Assembly: GCF_039534125.1 (NCBI RefSeq) | Contig: NZ_BAAAUV010000004.1 | Coordinates: 1-64,000, forward strand | Reading direction: 5' to 3' | Length of the DNA: 64,000 bases | Origin: Actinocorallia longicatena | GTDB lineage: Bacteria > Actinomycetota > Actinomycetes > Streptosporangiales > Streptosporangiaceae | In this document: positions 34,281 through 42,139 of the stretch, in pieces | Layout of the letters: each line of letters opens with the position of its first letter | How positions within the stretch are numbered: the first letter of the stretch is position 1 | Notes under the pieces: generated by a model | Told to the model about the DNA's origin: nothing | What the model saw: only the letters and a program-made list of their open reading frames with translations | Database searches by the model: none | Position numbers and translations under genes: made by a program

Positions 34281-35042
34281 ATGCAGCTCTGGTGCCCGTT
34301 CGCCGACAAGCGGCCCTTGAGTACGAAGCAGACCGAGGAGAAGATCGTCCCCCGGGTCTTCATCATCCACACCATGGCCGGCTACCTCGCCGGAACCGAG
34401 GCGATGTTCCGCAAGCAGGGCTACAGCGGTACCGAGTCCCACTTCGGCATCGGCGGTTCGTGGGACGGCAAGGCCCGCGACGGCGCGATCTGGCAGTGGC
34501 AGGACCTCGCCCACTCCGCCGACGCCCAGTACGCGGGCAACCGGATCGCGACCTCCGTCGAGACCTCCGACGGGGCCAAGAGCAACGTCCCGTGGACCGC
34601 CCGCCAGGTCGACGCGATCATCAAGCTGGGCGTCTGGTGGTGCCGGACCACGGGCAACCCGGCCCGGATCGTGACGGACACCGACGAGAAGGGCTTCGGC
34701 TGGCACTCCCAGTTCAAGGCCTGGAACAAGGCCTCCCACACCTGCCCCGGCGCGGTCCGGCTGAAGCAGTACCGCAACGAGATCGTCCCGGAGATCGCGC
34801 ACATCCTCGGCACCGACGTCGAGACGCCCCTCGGCCGGACCCTCAAGCTGGCCGATCCGATGATGCGCGGTCACGACGTCGAGCGGCTCCAGGGCCTGCT
34901 CAACGTCCACGGAGCGAATCTGGACGTGGACGGAGTGTTCGGAAAGAACACCGACGGCGCCGTGCGCGACTTCGAGAAGTCCCGCAAACTGAAGGTCGAC
35001 GGAATCGTCGACGGCCCGACGTGGAAGGCCCTGACGGCCTGA
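34281..35042 (+). CDS. N-acetylmuramoyl-L-alanine amidase with peptidoglycan-binding domain
   Basis: A 253-residue amidase_2/PGRP-type enzyme that cleaves the muramoyl-alanine bond. Zinc ligands are seen as His in VFIIHTMAGYL, then His and Cys in KASHTCPGAVRLKQ (as in T7 lysozyme). A PG_binding_1 domain follows (DVERLQGLLNVHGANLDVDG, GKNTDGAVRDFEKSRKLKVD). There is no signal peptide at the ATG (GGGAG site upstream), so it resembles a phage endolysin. No other phage gene is near. Confidence 0.85.
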   Translation: MQLWCPFADKRPLSTKQTEEKIVPRVFIIHTMAGYLAGTEAMFRKQGYSGTESHFGIGGSWDGKARDGAIWQWQDLAHSADAQYAGNRIATSVETSDGAKSNVPWTARQVDAIIKLGVWWCRTTGNPARIVTDTDEKGFGWHSQFKAWNKASHTCPGAVRLKQYRNEIVPEIAHILGTDVETPLGRTLKLADPMMRGHDVERLQGLLNVHGANLDVDGVFGKNTDGAVRDFEKSRKLKVDGIVDGPTWKALTA

Positions 35043-35087
35043 CGCGGCGCTCGTCACGCCCCGGACGCCGACGCGATCATCGCTGTT

Positions 35088-35099
35088 CACTCTAGAGTG
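35088..35099 (+). promoter_or_regulatory. Palindrome CACTCTAGAGTG holding a likely -10 for tdk
   Basis: A perfect 12-bp palindrome. Its TAGAGT (35093-35098) ends 8 nt before the GTG at 35107, and no Shine-Dalgarno precedes that start. It may be promoter and operator at once. Confidence 0.4.
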
Positions 35100-35106
35100 G
35101 TCACCC

Positions 35107-35766
35107 GTGAGTGATTTGTCGGCGTTGTCTTCCGTGCCTCCAGCAGGCGTCAGCGGCCTGCACCGGGACGCGGTACTGAAGTTCTTCTACGGCCCCATGG
35201 ACTGCGGAAAGTCCACCCTGGCGCTGCAGACCAACTACAACCATGCCCGCCAGGGCCGCAAGGGCATGGTGCTCACGAAGCACGACAGGTCGGGAGGTCC
35301 CCGTGTCACGAGCCGTATAGGGCTCGGCGGGGACGCCCTGGAGGTCGTCGACGACCTCGACATCGAAACGCTGGTCCGTGGCACCATGCCCCGGCTCGAC
35401 TACCTCATCTGCGACGAGGCCCAGTTCTACACGGTCCGGCAGATCGAGCAGCTCGCGGATCTCGTCGACGACTGCGACGTCGACGTCTACGCCTTCGGCC
35501 TCGCCTCGGACTTCAAGTCCGAGCTGTTCCCCGCCACCCGCCGGCTGTTCGAGCTGGCCGACGAGGTCTTCCGGCTCCAGGTCGAGGTGCTCTGCTGGTG
35601 CGGCCGTCCGGGGCAGCTCAACGCCAGGACCACCGGCGGGGAGCTCCAGCGCGCCGGGGAGCAGGTCGTGATAGCGGACACCGATGAGGCGCCCGTCCGC
35701 TACCAGGTCCTGTGCCGCCGCCACTACCGCTCGGGGGATCTGGGCTCGAAGGCCCCGCTCTACTGA
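35107..35766 (+). CDS. tdk: Thymidine kinase (type II)
   Basis: A 219-residue thymidine kinase that phosphorylates thymidine with ATP. P-loop FYGPMDCGKSTLAL, YLICDEAQFYT (Walker B and catalytic Glu), VYAFGLASDFKSELFP lasso region, and zinc ligands CWCGRPG and CRRH at the C-terminus. The N-terminus is about 20 residues longer than usual. Start GTG 35107, probably leaderless. Confidence 0.93.
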   Translation: MSDLSALSSVPPAGVSGLHRDAVLKFFYGPMDCGKSTLALQTNYNHARQGRKGMVLTKHDRSGGPRVTSRIGLGGDALEVVDDLDIETLVRGTMPRLDYLICDEAQFYTVRQIEQLADLVDDCDVDVYAFGLASDFKSELFPATRRLFELADEVFRLQVEVLCWCGRPGQLNARTTGGELQRAGEQVVIADTDEAPVRYQVLCRRHYRSGDLGSKAPLY

Positions 35767-35785
35767 TCAGATCCGCTGATCCGGG

Positions 35786-36403
35786 CTACCGGAGGAAGGC
35801 GGACAGGCCCGCCAGGACGTCCATGACCTGGTGGGCGTCGGGGGTGGCGGAGGGGTCGGCCAGCCACTGGAGCATCAGGCCGTCGGAGATGGCGATGAGG
35901 ACCGAGACGAACGCCGCCGGATCGAAGGGCGGCTCGGCGTCCGCCGCTGCCGCCGCCCGCAGCAGCAGATCGACCCCCGCGGCCCTGGTCTCGGCGTAGG
36001 CGGCGGCCAGCTTGGCCCGCAGCTCCTCGTCGCGCAGCGCGGGGGCGTAGGCCTCGACGAAGGCGTCCATGAGAGGCCTGACCTCGGCGAAGACGTCGAT
36101 CAGCGCGACCAGCGCGCGTTCGAGCATCTCGCGCGGGGTGGCGAGCTCACCGCGGAAGACGGCCTCCTCGACCCGGGCGGTCCAGGCGCGGAAGCACTCG
36201 GCGACGGCCTCCTGGAGCAGGGCCTCCTTGCTGCCGTAGTGGTAGCCGATGGAGGCGAGGTTGGTGCCGGAGGCGGCGACGATGTCCCGGGCGGTGGTCT
36301 TGGCGTAGCCCTTCTCCCGTAGGCATTCCAGCGCTCCGGCCAGGAGCCTCTCGCGATGGCCGCCGACGGCCTGTGGACTTGTCACGTCGGTCATGATACC
36401 CAT
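35786..36403 (-). CDS. TetR/AcrR family transcriptional regulator
   Basis: A TetR repressor of about 205 residues: LLAGALECLREKGYAKTTARD, VAASGTNLASIGYHYGSKEALL (HTH), then a helical ligand domain. It is divergent from a cytochrome P450 with only about 45 bp between start codons, so it almost certainly controls that gene. ATGs at 36403 (MGIMTDV) and 36394 (MTDVTSP) are both possible. Confidence 0.87.
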   Translation of the reverse strand: MGIMTDVTSPQAVGGHRERLLAGALECLREKGYAKTTARDIVAASGTNLASIGYHYGSKEALLQEAVAECFRAWTARVEEAVFRGELATPREMLERALVALIDVFAEVRPLMDAFVEAYAPALRDEELRAKLAAAYAETRAAGVDLLLRAAAAADAEPPFDPAAFVSVLIAISDGLMLQWLADPSATPDAHQVMDVLAGLSAFLR

Positions 36404-36447
36404 GTATACAAACGTCTTACACAAAAGTATAGATCGTTGGAGGTTCG

Positions 36448-37803
36448 ATGCGTCCCCCCGGTACCCGAGTCCCGTCGATCGTCCAGACCGTCCGGTTCCT
36501 GCGTGATCCCGGCAGGCTCCTCGAGGGGATGCACCGGCGGCACGGGCCGGTGTTCGCCCTCAGGTTCCTCGGCTTCCCGCCCGAGGTCTTCGTGACCACC
36601 ATCGAACTGGCGGAGAAGGTCTACGGCCTGGACGCGTCGGGCGGGCGGGCGGGAGAGCTGCGGCGGCGCTTCCTCGAGCCGGTGGTCGGCAAGAACTCGC
36701 TGCTCTGCCTGGACCACGACCCCTGGCAGCGGCACCGCAAGGTGCTGACCCCGCCGCTGCGGGCCCGGGCCATCGCCTCCTACGCCGACGAGATCGCGGA
36801 GATCGCGATCGCCGAGGTCGACCGGATCCCCCTCGGCAGGCCGGTGGCGTTGCGCGACCACATGCAGGCCGTCACGCTGGAGGTCATGCTGCGCCTGGTC
36901 TTCGGGATCAGGGACGGCGCCCATCTCGAACGGCTGCGGGTGCTGCTGCCCGCGCTCATGGAGGTCGGCGGCTCGAACGTGCTCATGATGACGCCGGAGG
37001 GGATCCGGCGGAGGCTGGAGACCAGCCGGATCGCCCGGTCGCTGCGCTTCCTGCCCTCCACCCGGTTCGCGAACGTCCGCGACGAGGTCGACGCCCTGCT
37101 GTTCGCCGAGATCGAGCGGCGCAGGAGCGAACCGGCGGGGGAGGCCACCGACGTCCTGGCCCGGCTGCTGGACGCCCGCGACGAGGCGGGCGAGCCGCTG
37201 TCCGACCAGGAGCTGCGCGACGAGCTCATCACGATGCTGGAGGCCGGGCACGAGACGACCGCGACGGGTCTGGCGTGGACCTTCGAGCGGCTTCTGCGCA
37301 ACCCCGGGGTCCTGGCACGGCTGCGGGAGGAGATCGAGACGGGGGAGTCCCAGGAGTACCTGGAGGCGACCGTCAAGGAGGCGCTGCGGTCGCGGCCCGT
37401 CATCTGGGACGCCCCCCGGCTCGTCGACGAGCCCCTGGATCTGGGCGGCCACCGGGTCGAGCCCGGCTGGTTCGCCGCTCCGCTGATCGCCCTCATCCAC
37501 CGGGACCCCGCCCACTACCCCGACCCGGACGCGTTCAGGCCCGAGCGCTTCCTCGGCGAGGAGGCGGCACGCTCGGCGAAGGCGTGGATGCCGTTCGGCG
37601 GCGGCCGCCGCTACTGCGTGGGCGCCCAGCTCGCGTTGCTGGAGATGCGGGTGATCCTGCGCGAGACCCTGCTCAGGCTCGATCTGGAAGCGGTCGAACA
37701 GGCCCCGGAACGGGCCCGGATGAAGCACGTGACCCTGGTGCCCGCCCGCAACGCGACGGCGGTCGCCACGCTCAGGAAGCGGGTGACCGTTCCACCTGCG
37801 TGA
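36448..37803 (+). CDS. Cytochrome P450
   Basis: A 451-residue class I-type P450. I-helix oxygen motif AGHETTAT, ExxR as KEALRSR, PERF as FRPERFLG, and haem loop FGGGRRYCVGAQLA with the thiolate Cys. The N-terminus has no membrane anchor, and overall it resembles mycobacterial CYP135/138-like enzymes. The substrate is unknown. The site GGAGG lies 5 bases before the ATG. It has a divergent TetR, and its end overlaps the ltrA-like gene by 32 bp. No ferredoxin or reductase is adjacent. Confidence 0.93.
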   Translation: MRPPGTRVPSIVQTVRFLRDPGRLLEGMHRRHGPVFALRFLGFPPEVFVTTIELAEKVYGLDASGGRAGELRRRFLEPVVGKNSLLCLDHDPWQRHRKVLTPPLRARAIASYADEIAEIAIAEVDRIPLGRPVALRDHMQAVTLEVMLRLVFGIRDGAHLERLRVLLPALMEVGGSNVLMMTPEGIRRRLETSRIARSLRFLPSTRFANVRDEVDALLFAEIERRRSEPAGEATDVLARLLDARDEAGEPLSDQELRDELITMLEAGHETTATGLAWTFERLLRNPGVLARLREEIETGESQEYLEATVKEALRSRPVIWDAPRLVDEPLDLGGHRVEPGWFAAPLIALIHRDPAHYPDPDAFRPERFLGEEAARSAKAWMPFGGGRRYCVGAQLALLEMRVILRETLLRLDLEAVEQAPERARMKHVTLVPARNATAVATLRKRVTVPPA

Positions 37804-38905
37804 GGGCCACGACGCCCGCCAGGACGGCACCGGTGACCAGGACGGAACCGGGCACGAAGGTGCTCGCCAGGACCAGCGCGCAGGCCGTGGTGATCAGGAC
37901 GGCGCCCCGGCCGCCCTCCCGGTGCAGAAGATAGATCATCAGCAGGAAGACCGCGGTCGGGACGGTGACGGCGGCGGAGGACAGGAGCCGTCCGGCGTGG
38001 CCCTCGTGGACGGCGTGGGCCGCGGCCACCGACAGGCCCGCGCCGACCGCGGCCCCGGCGGCGAACACGACGTAGTGGCCGTAGCCCCAGACGAAGGCCG
38101 CCCGGCTCCCGGTGAGCCGGGGGGCGGCGTCCTTCCCGAAGTACAGCCACCACAGCGAGAACATGATCAGGATGCCGCCGACGAGGGTGGTGAGGAGAGC
38201 GGCGGTCACATGGACGTCGAAGGCGTCCTTGAAGGCGAGGGTCGCGGCGGTGACCGACTCGCCCAGCACGATGATCGTGAACAGGCCGTACCGCTCGGCG
38301 ATGTGGTGCGGATGCCAGCTCGTGCTTCCGGCCCGCTCGGCGAAGGCGGGGACGGAAAGGTCGGCGAGCGCGAACACGACCCAGGCCGCCGTCCGCCAGC
38401 CGGACGGGACGAAGAGCAGCGACACCCAGAGGACCTGGACGGCGAACAGGCCGGCGGCGTATCTCAGGGCGGTCGCGCGCCGGGCGGGGTGCGAGGCCGC
38501 GGCGCGCAGCCACTGGGCGATCTGGGCCAGCCGCATCACGACGTAGCCGATGACGATGACCGTGAAGTCCTCGCGGTCGAACGCGCGGGTCACCCCCGCG
38601 GCCATGATCAGTGACCCGGTGATCTGGACGAGCACCGCGAGCCGGTACGGCACGTCGTCGGTGTCGTAGGCGGAGGCGAACCAGGTGAAGTTCATCCAGG
38701 CCCACCAGATGGCGAAGAAGACCATCAGATAGGCGCCCACACCGTGCGCGACGTGCCCCTCGCCGACCGCGTGGTGCAGCGCCGTGCCCGCCTGGGCCAC
38801 CGCGACCACGAAGCAGAGGTCGAAGAACAGCTCGAGCGGTGTCGCCGCCCGGTGCTCCTCGTCCTGCCGTCTGCCCGTCATCGCCCGCAGCAGAGCCTGT
38901 GCCAT
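37772..38905 (-). CDS. ltrA: Low temperature requirement protein A (LtrA) family membrane protein
   Basis: A 377-residue polytopic membrane protein (about ten helices). The family signature ATPLELFFDLCFVVAVAQ is near the N-terminus, with HIAERYGLFTIIVLGESV in the middle. The LtrA family name comes from a Listeria cold-growth phenotype; biochemistry is unknown. It overlaps the end of the P450 gene tail to tail and is 9 bp downstream of polX on the same strand. Confidence 0.9.
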   Translation of the reverse strand: MAQALLRAMTGRRQDEEHRAATPLELFFDLCFVVAVAQAGTALHHAVGEGHVAHGVGAYLMVFFAIWWAWMNFTWFASAYDTDDVPYRLAVLVQITGSLIMAAGVTRAFDREDFTVIVIGYVVMRLAQIAQWLRAAASHPARRATALRYAAGLFAVQVLWVSLLFVPSGWRTAAWVVFALADLSVPAFAERAGSTSWHPHHIAERYGLFTIIVLGESVTAATLAFKDAFDVHVTAALLTTLVGGILIMFSLWWLYFGKDAAPRLTGSRAAFVWGYGHYVVFAAGAAVGAGLSVAAAHAVHEGHAGRLLSSAAVTVPTAVFLLMIYLLHREGGRGAVLITTACALVLASTFVPGSVLVTGAVLAGVVALTQVERSPAS

Positions 38906-38914
38906 GGGCCCATG

Positions 38915-40606
38915 CTAGGGAGTGCGCCCCAGGAAGTGCAGAAGGCGCTCCAGAGGCCAGGTGTTGATGACGTCGTCGGGGGTGAGCCAGGCGCGCTGGG
39001 CGATGCCGACCCCGAACTTCGGGTTCTCCAGGTGGGTGACGGCGTGGGCATCGGAGTCGATGGAGAACCGGACGCCGTGGTGCTTGGCGAGCCGGGCCAG
39101 GTCGGACGGGAGGTCGGCGCGGTCGGGGAAGGAGTCGATCTCCATCGCCGTGCCGGTGCGGGCGGCGGCCTTGAACACCTCGGCCCAGTCGGCGTCGACC
39201 ACCGGGCGCTTGCCGATCTTGCGGGTGGTGGGGTGGCCGATGATGTGGACGCCCGGGTTCTCGCAGGCCGCGATGAACCGGCGCGTCATCTCGTCCCTGG
39301 ACTGGGTGAAGTGGGAGTGGACGCTCGCCACCCGCACGTCGAAGCCCTCCAGGACCTCCAGCGGCCAGTCGACCGAGCCGTCGGGCGCGATGTTCAGCTC
39401 GGTGCCGTGCAGCAGCCGCATCGCCGGATACCGGCTCTGCAGCGCCTCGACCTGGCCGCGCTGCTCCAGCGCCTTGTCGAGGGTCATCCGCTGCATGGTC
39501 AGGTCGGGCGCGTGGTCGGTGATCGCGTAGTAGGAGTAGCCGCGGGCGGCCGCCGCGGCGACCATGTCCTCGAGTGAGGCGATGCCGTCGGTGAGATCGG
39601 TGTGGGTGTGCAGGTCGCCCTTGAGGTCGGAGAGCTCGACCAGAGCCGGGAGCTCGCCCTTCAGCGCAGCGGCGACCTCGCCGCCGTCCTCGCGCAGCGC
39701 CGGATGCACCCACTGCATCCCGAGCGCCGCGTAGATCTCCTCCTCGGTGGCCGCGGCGATCACCCGTTCGCCCTCGAACAGCCCGTACTCGCTGAGCTTC
39801 CAGCCCTTCTTGACCGCCATCTCGCGGATCCGGACGTTGTGCTCCTTGCTGCCCGTGAAGTAGATCAGCGCGGCGCCCCACGACTCGGCGGGCACCACCC
39901 GCAGGTCGACCTGGACGCCCTTGTCGGTGCGGACCGAGGTCTTCTTGTCCCCGGCCGCGACGATCTCGGTCACGTAGGGCTGGGCTCTGAAGACCTCCAT
40001 GAGCTCGACCGGCCCGACCGCGAGGACGTCGATGTCGCCCACGGTCTCGCGGAACCTGCGCAGGGAGCCCGCGTAGGTGATCCGCTCGGCGCCCGGCAGC
40101 GAGGCGATCACCTGCTCGGCCAGGCCGAGCGCGACCCCGAGATGGACCCTGCCGCCGGAGGCCCGCATCTGCTCGATGCCCTTGAGCAGATTGTCGAGGG
40201 TCTTGGGGCCGAGGCCGCGCACGCCCTTCAGCCGGCCGGCCCCGATCGCCTCGGCGAGGGAGTCGGCGGAGTCGATGCCGTGGTCGGTGTAGAGCATCAG
40301 GGCCGTTTTCGGGCCGAGGGTCGGGATCTTCGTGAGCCGCCTGACCCCGTCGGGGACCTGCTCGCGCAGCGCGTCGAGCTGCCGGAAGCTGCCGCGCTCG
40401 AGGAATTCCTCGATCTTCTTGGCGATCGCCTCGCCCACCCCCGGGACCTCGCGGACGTTCACCTGCCGCAGGTCGTGCGGGTAGCCCGCGATCGCTTTGA
40501 CGGCCTTCTGGTAGCTGCGCACCCTGAAGGCGTCGCCGCCGGTCAGCGCGAAGAGCTCGGCGTACTCCTGCAGAGCCTCTGCGGCCTCGTCGTTCACCCG
40601 TGCCAT
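38915..40606 (-). CDS. polX: DNA polymerase/3'-5' exonuclease PolX
   Basis: A 563-residue family X polymerase: HhH region (VPGVGEAIAKKIEEFL, KGVRGLGPKTLDNLL), nucleotidyltransferase GSLRRFRETVGDIDVLAVG with the metal aspartates, and a C-terminal PHP exonuclease (KGDLHTHTDLTDG, YAITDHAPD, VASVHSHF, IDSDAHAV). It works in base-excision or end repair. It is divergent from alkB with an SOS box between, and TAGGCT ends 6 nt before the ATG, suggesting a leaderless, damage-inducible transcript. Confidence 0.94.
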   Translation of the reverse strand: MARVNDEAAEALQEYAELFALTGGDAFRVRSYQKAVKAIAGYPHDLRQVNVREVPGVGEAIAKKIEEFLERGSFRQLDALREQVPDGVRRLTKIPTLGPKTALMLYTDHGIDSADSLAEAIGAGRLKGVRGLGPKTLDNLLKGIEQMRASGGRVHLGVALGLAEQVIASLPGAERITYAGSLRRFRETVGDIDVLAVGPVELMEVFRAQPYVTEIVAAGDKKTSVRTDKGVQVDLRVVPAESWGAALIYFTGSKEHNVRIREMAVKKGWKLSEYGLFEGERVIAAATEEEIYAALGMQWVHPALREDGGEVAAALKGELPALVELSDLKGDLHTHTDLTDGIASLEDMVAAAAARGYSYYAITDHAPDLTMQRMTLDKALEQRGQVEALQSRYPAMRLLHGTELNIAPDGSVDWPLEVLEGFDVRVASVHSHFTQSRDEMTRRFIAACENPGVHIIGHPTTRKIGKRPVVDADWAEVFKAAARTGTAMEIDSFPDRADLPSDLARLAKHHGVRFSIDSDAHAVTHLENPKFGVGIAQRAWLTPDDVINTWPLERLLHFLGRTP

Positions 40607-40612
40607 GACCCA

Positions 40613-40618
40613 AGCCTA
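40613..40618 (-). promoter_or_regulatory. Putative -10 (TAGGCT) of leaderless polX
   Basis: Read on the - strand, TAGGCT ends 6 nt before the polX ATG (40606). No Shine-Dalgarno is present. Confidence 0.45.
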
Positions 40619-40645
40619 CGGTCGGGGTCCGACAGTCTTCGATGA

Positions 40646-40661
40646 TCGAACATGTGTTTGA
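40646..40661. promoter_or_regulatory. LexA (SOS) box TCGAACATGTGTTTGA between polX and alkB
   Basis: Fits the actinobacterial LexA consensus TCGAAC-N4-GTTCGA at 11 of 12 fixed bases (GTTTGA instead of GTTCGA). It abuts the TATGGT -10 of alkB and lies 28 bp upstream of the polX -10, so one LexA dimer could repress both genes. Confidence 0.8.
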
Positions 40662-40667
40662 TATGGT
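40662..40667 (+). promoter_or_regulatory. Putative -10 (TATGGT) of leaderless alkB
   Basis: TATGGT ends 7 nt before the ATG at 40675 and touches the SOS box. This decides the alkB start, because an in-frame ATG at 40642 would put the SOS box inside the gene. Confidence 0.5.
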
Positions 40668-40674
40668 GGGGCGC

Positions 40675-41301
40675 ATGATGTTCCAGGGATCCCTGATGGG
40701 TGACGCCGACTCCGTCGACCTCGGTCCGCTCGGCTCGGCGGTGCGGCGGACCGAGCTGTCCCACGGCGCCTGGGTCGACCTGTGCCCCGGCTGGGTCTCC
40801 GGAGCCGATCCGCTGTTCGCCCGGCTCGTCGCCGGCGTCCCCTGGCACGCCGAGCGGCGCACGATGTACGAGCGGGTCGTGGACGTCCCGCGGCTCACCA
40901 AGTTCTACGAGCCGGGAGAGCCGCTGCCCGACGACGAGCTGGTGGTGATGCGCGAGGCCCTGTCCGCTCACTACCGGCCGGAGCTGGGCGAGCCGTTCGT
41001 CACCGCCGGGATGTGCCTGTACCGCGACGGGAGCGACAGCGTCGCCTGGCACGGCGACACCATCGGCCGCGGCAGGACTCAGGACACGATGGTCGCGATC
41101 GTCTCGCTCGGCTCGCCTCGCGCGCTGCTCCTGCGCCCGCGCGGCGGTGGCGGCAGGGCGCTGCGGTTCGAGATCGGCCACGGGGACCTGCTGGTGATGG
41201 GCGGTTCCTGCCAGCGGACCTGGGAGCACGCCGTTCCCAAGTCCGTCCGGGCCGCCGGGCCGCGGATCAGCGTGCAGTTCAGGCCGCACGACGTCAGGTA
41301 G
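40675..41301 (+). CDS. alkB: AlkB-like 2OG-Fe(II) DNA dealkylase
   Basis: A 208-residue oxidative demethylase repairing alkylated bases. Iron ligands are His and Asp in SVAWHGDTIGR and His in RTWEHAVPK; 2-oxoglutarate is bound by Arg in RISVQFRP. RLTKFYEPGEPLPDDE is typical of the actinobacterial group. The start MMFQGSLMGD is chosen because the upstream ATG at 40642 overlaps the SOS box. Divergent from polX. Confidence 0.9.
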   Translation: MMFQGSLMGDADSVDLGPLGSAVRRTELSHGAWVDLCPGWVSGADPLFARLVAGVPWHAERRTMYERVVDVPRLTKFYEPGEPLPDDELVVMREALSAHYRPELGEPFVTAGMCLYRDGSDSVAWHGDTIGRGRTQDTMVAIVSLGSPRALLLRPRGGGGRALRFEIGHGDLLVMGGSCQRTWEHAVPKSVRAAGPRISVQFRPHDVR

Positions 41302-41376
41302 GGATCGGGGCACGGCGCCCGGAGCGGGATCGACCGCCGCCGGTATCGTGGGCCGCCGATCAACGAGGAGGACCTG

Positions 41377-42114
41377 ATGAGCCTGGTGGACGTGCTGGTC
41401 GAGGGCGGGACGGCGCGGGTGACGCTGAACGACCCCGAGCGACGCAACATCCTCTCCGGAGATCTGGTCCGGGAGGTGCTGGCCGCCTTCGACGCCGTCG
41501 AGGCCGACCCGGAGGTCCGCAGCGTGGTCATCACCGGCGCGGGACCGGCGTTCTGCGCGGGAGCCGACCTCGACGACCTCCGTGCGGCCACCAGGGGCGA
41601 CTCCCGTGGGGTCGAGCTGGTCTACGAGGGCTTCCTGCGGGTCGCCCGGTCGCCACTGCCGACGATCGCCGCGGTCAACGGCCCGGCCGTCGGCGCCGGG
41701 TTCAACCTGGCACTGGCGTGCGATGTGCGGATCGTCGCGGAGTCGGCGTGGTTCGACACCCGGTTCCTGAAGATCGGCATTCATCCGGGCGGCGGCCACA
41801 CCTGGATGCTGGACCGTCTCGTCGGCCCGCAGACCGCCGCCGCGATGGTCCTCTTCGGTGAGCGGGTCGGCGGCGCCGAGGCGGTCGCGGCCGGACTGGC
41901 GCTGCGGGCGGTCCCGGACGCCGGGCTCCTCGACGCCGCCGCGGTCCTCACCTCCCGGCTGGCCGCCGTCGAGCCCGAGCTGGTCCGCCGCACCAAGGAG
42001 ACGCTGCGGCTGGCGGGCGACGGCCGCGACCACGACAGCGCGCTCGCCCACGAGACGCGCGAGCAGATGTGGTCGCTGACGCTGCCCACCACCGCCGCCC
42101 GGATCGTCCGCTAG
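41377..42114 (+). CDS. Crotonase-fold protein lacking both catalytic glutamates
   Basis: A 245-residue enoyl-CoA hydratase/isomerase-fold protein: ITGAGPAFCAGADLDDL (oxyanion hole, CoA site), AAVNGPAVGAGFNLALACD, FLKIGIHPGGG. In true hydratases the glutamates sit in GGGCE and in PE(I/V)xxG; here these read GAGFN and RFLKIG. Hydration is therefore doubtful; it may bind acyl-CoA or do another crotonase reaction. ATG with GAGGAGG upstream. It stands alone. Confidence 0.85.
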   Translation: MSLVDVLVEGGTARVTLNDPERRNILSGDLVREVLAAFDAVEADPEVRSVVITGAGPAFCAGADLDDLRAATRGDSRGVELVYEGFLRVARSPLPTIAAVNGPAVGAGFNLALACDVRIVAESAWFDTRFLKIGIHPGGGHTWMLDRLVGPQTAAAMVLFGERVGGAEAVAAGLALRAVPDAGLLDAAAVLTSRLAAVEPELVRRTKETLRLAGDGRDHDSALAHETREQMWSLTLPTTAARIVR

Positions 42115-42139
42115 ATTCCCGGGTCCCGGGCCCGGGTCG

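Noticed and set aside
40642..40674. ATG at 40642 as the alkB start
   Set aside because: It would place the SOS box inside the gene. The ATG at 40675 has a -10-like hexamer at the right distance and begins the conserved part.
37611..40901. A 1096-codon open frame on the - strand across P450, ltrA and polX
   Set aside because: It is read out of frame with three well-supported genes and its translation is Arg/Pro/Gly-rich, typical of a shadow frame in GC-rich DNA.
42115..42139. CCCGGGTCCCGGGCCCGGGTC between the crotonase and antiporter genes
   Set aside because: A simple run of SmaI-like GC repeats; it may aid termination but is too low in complexity to call.
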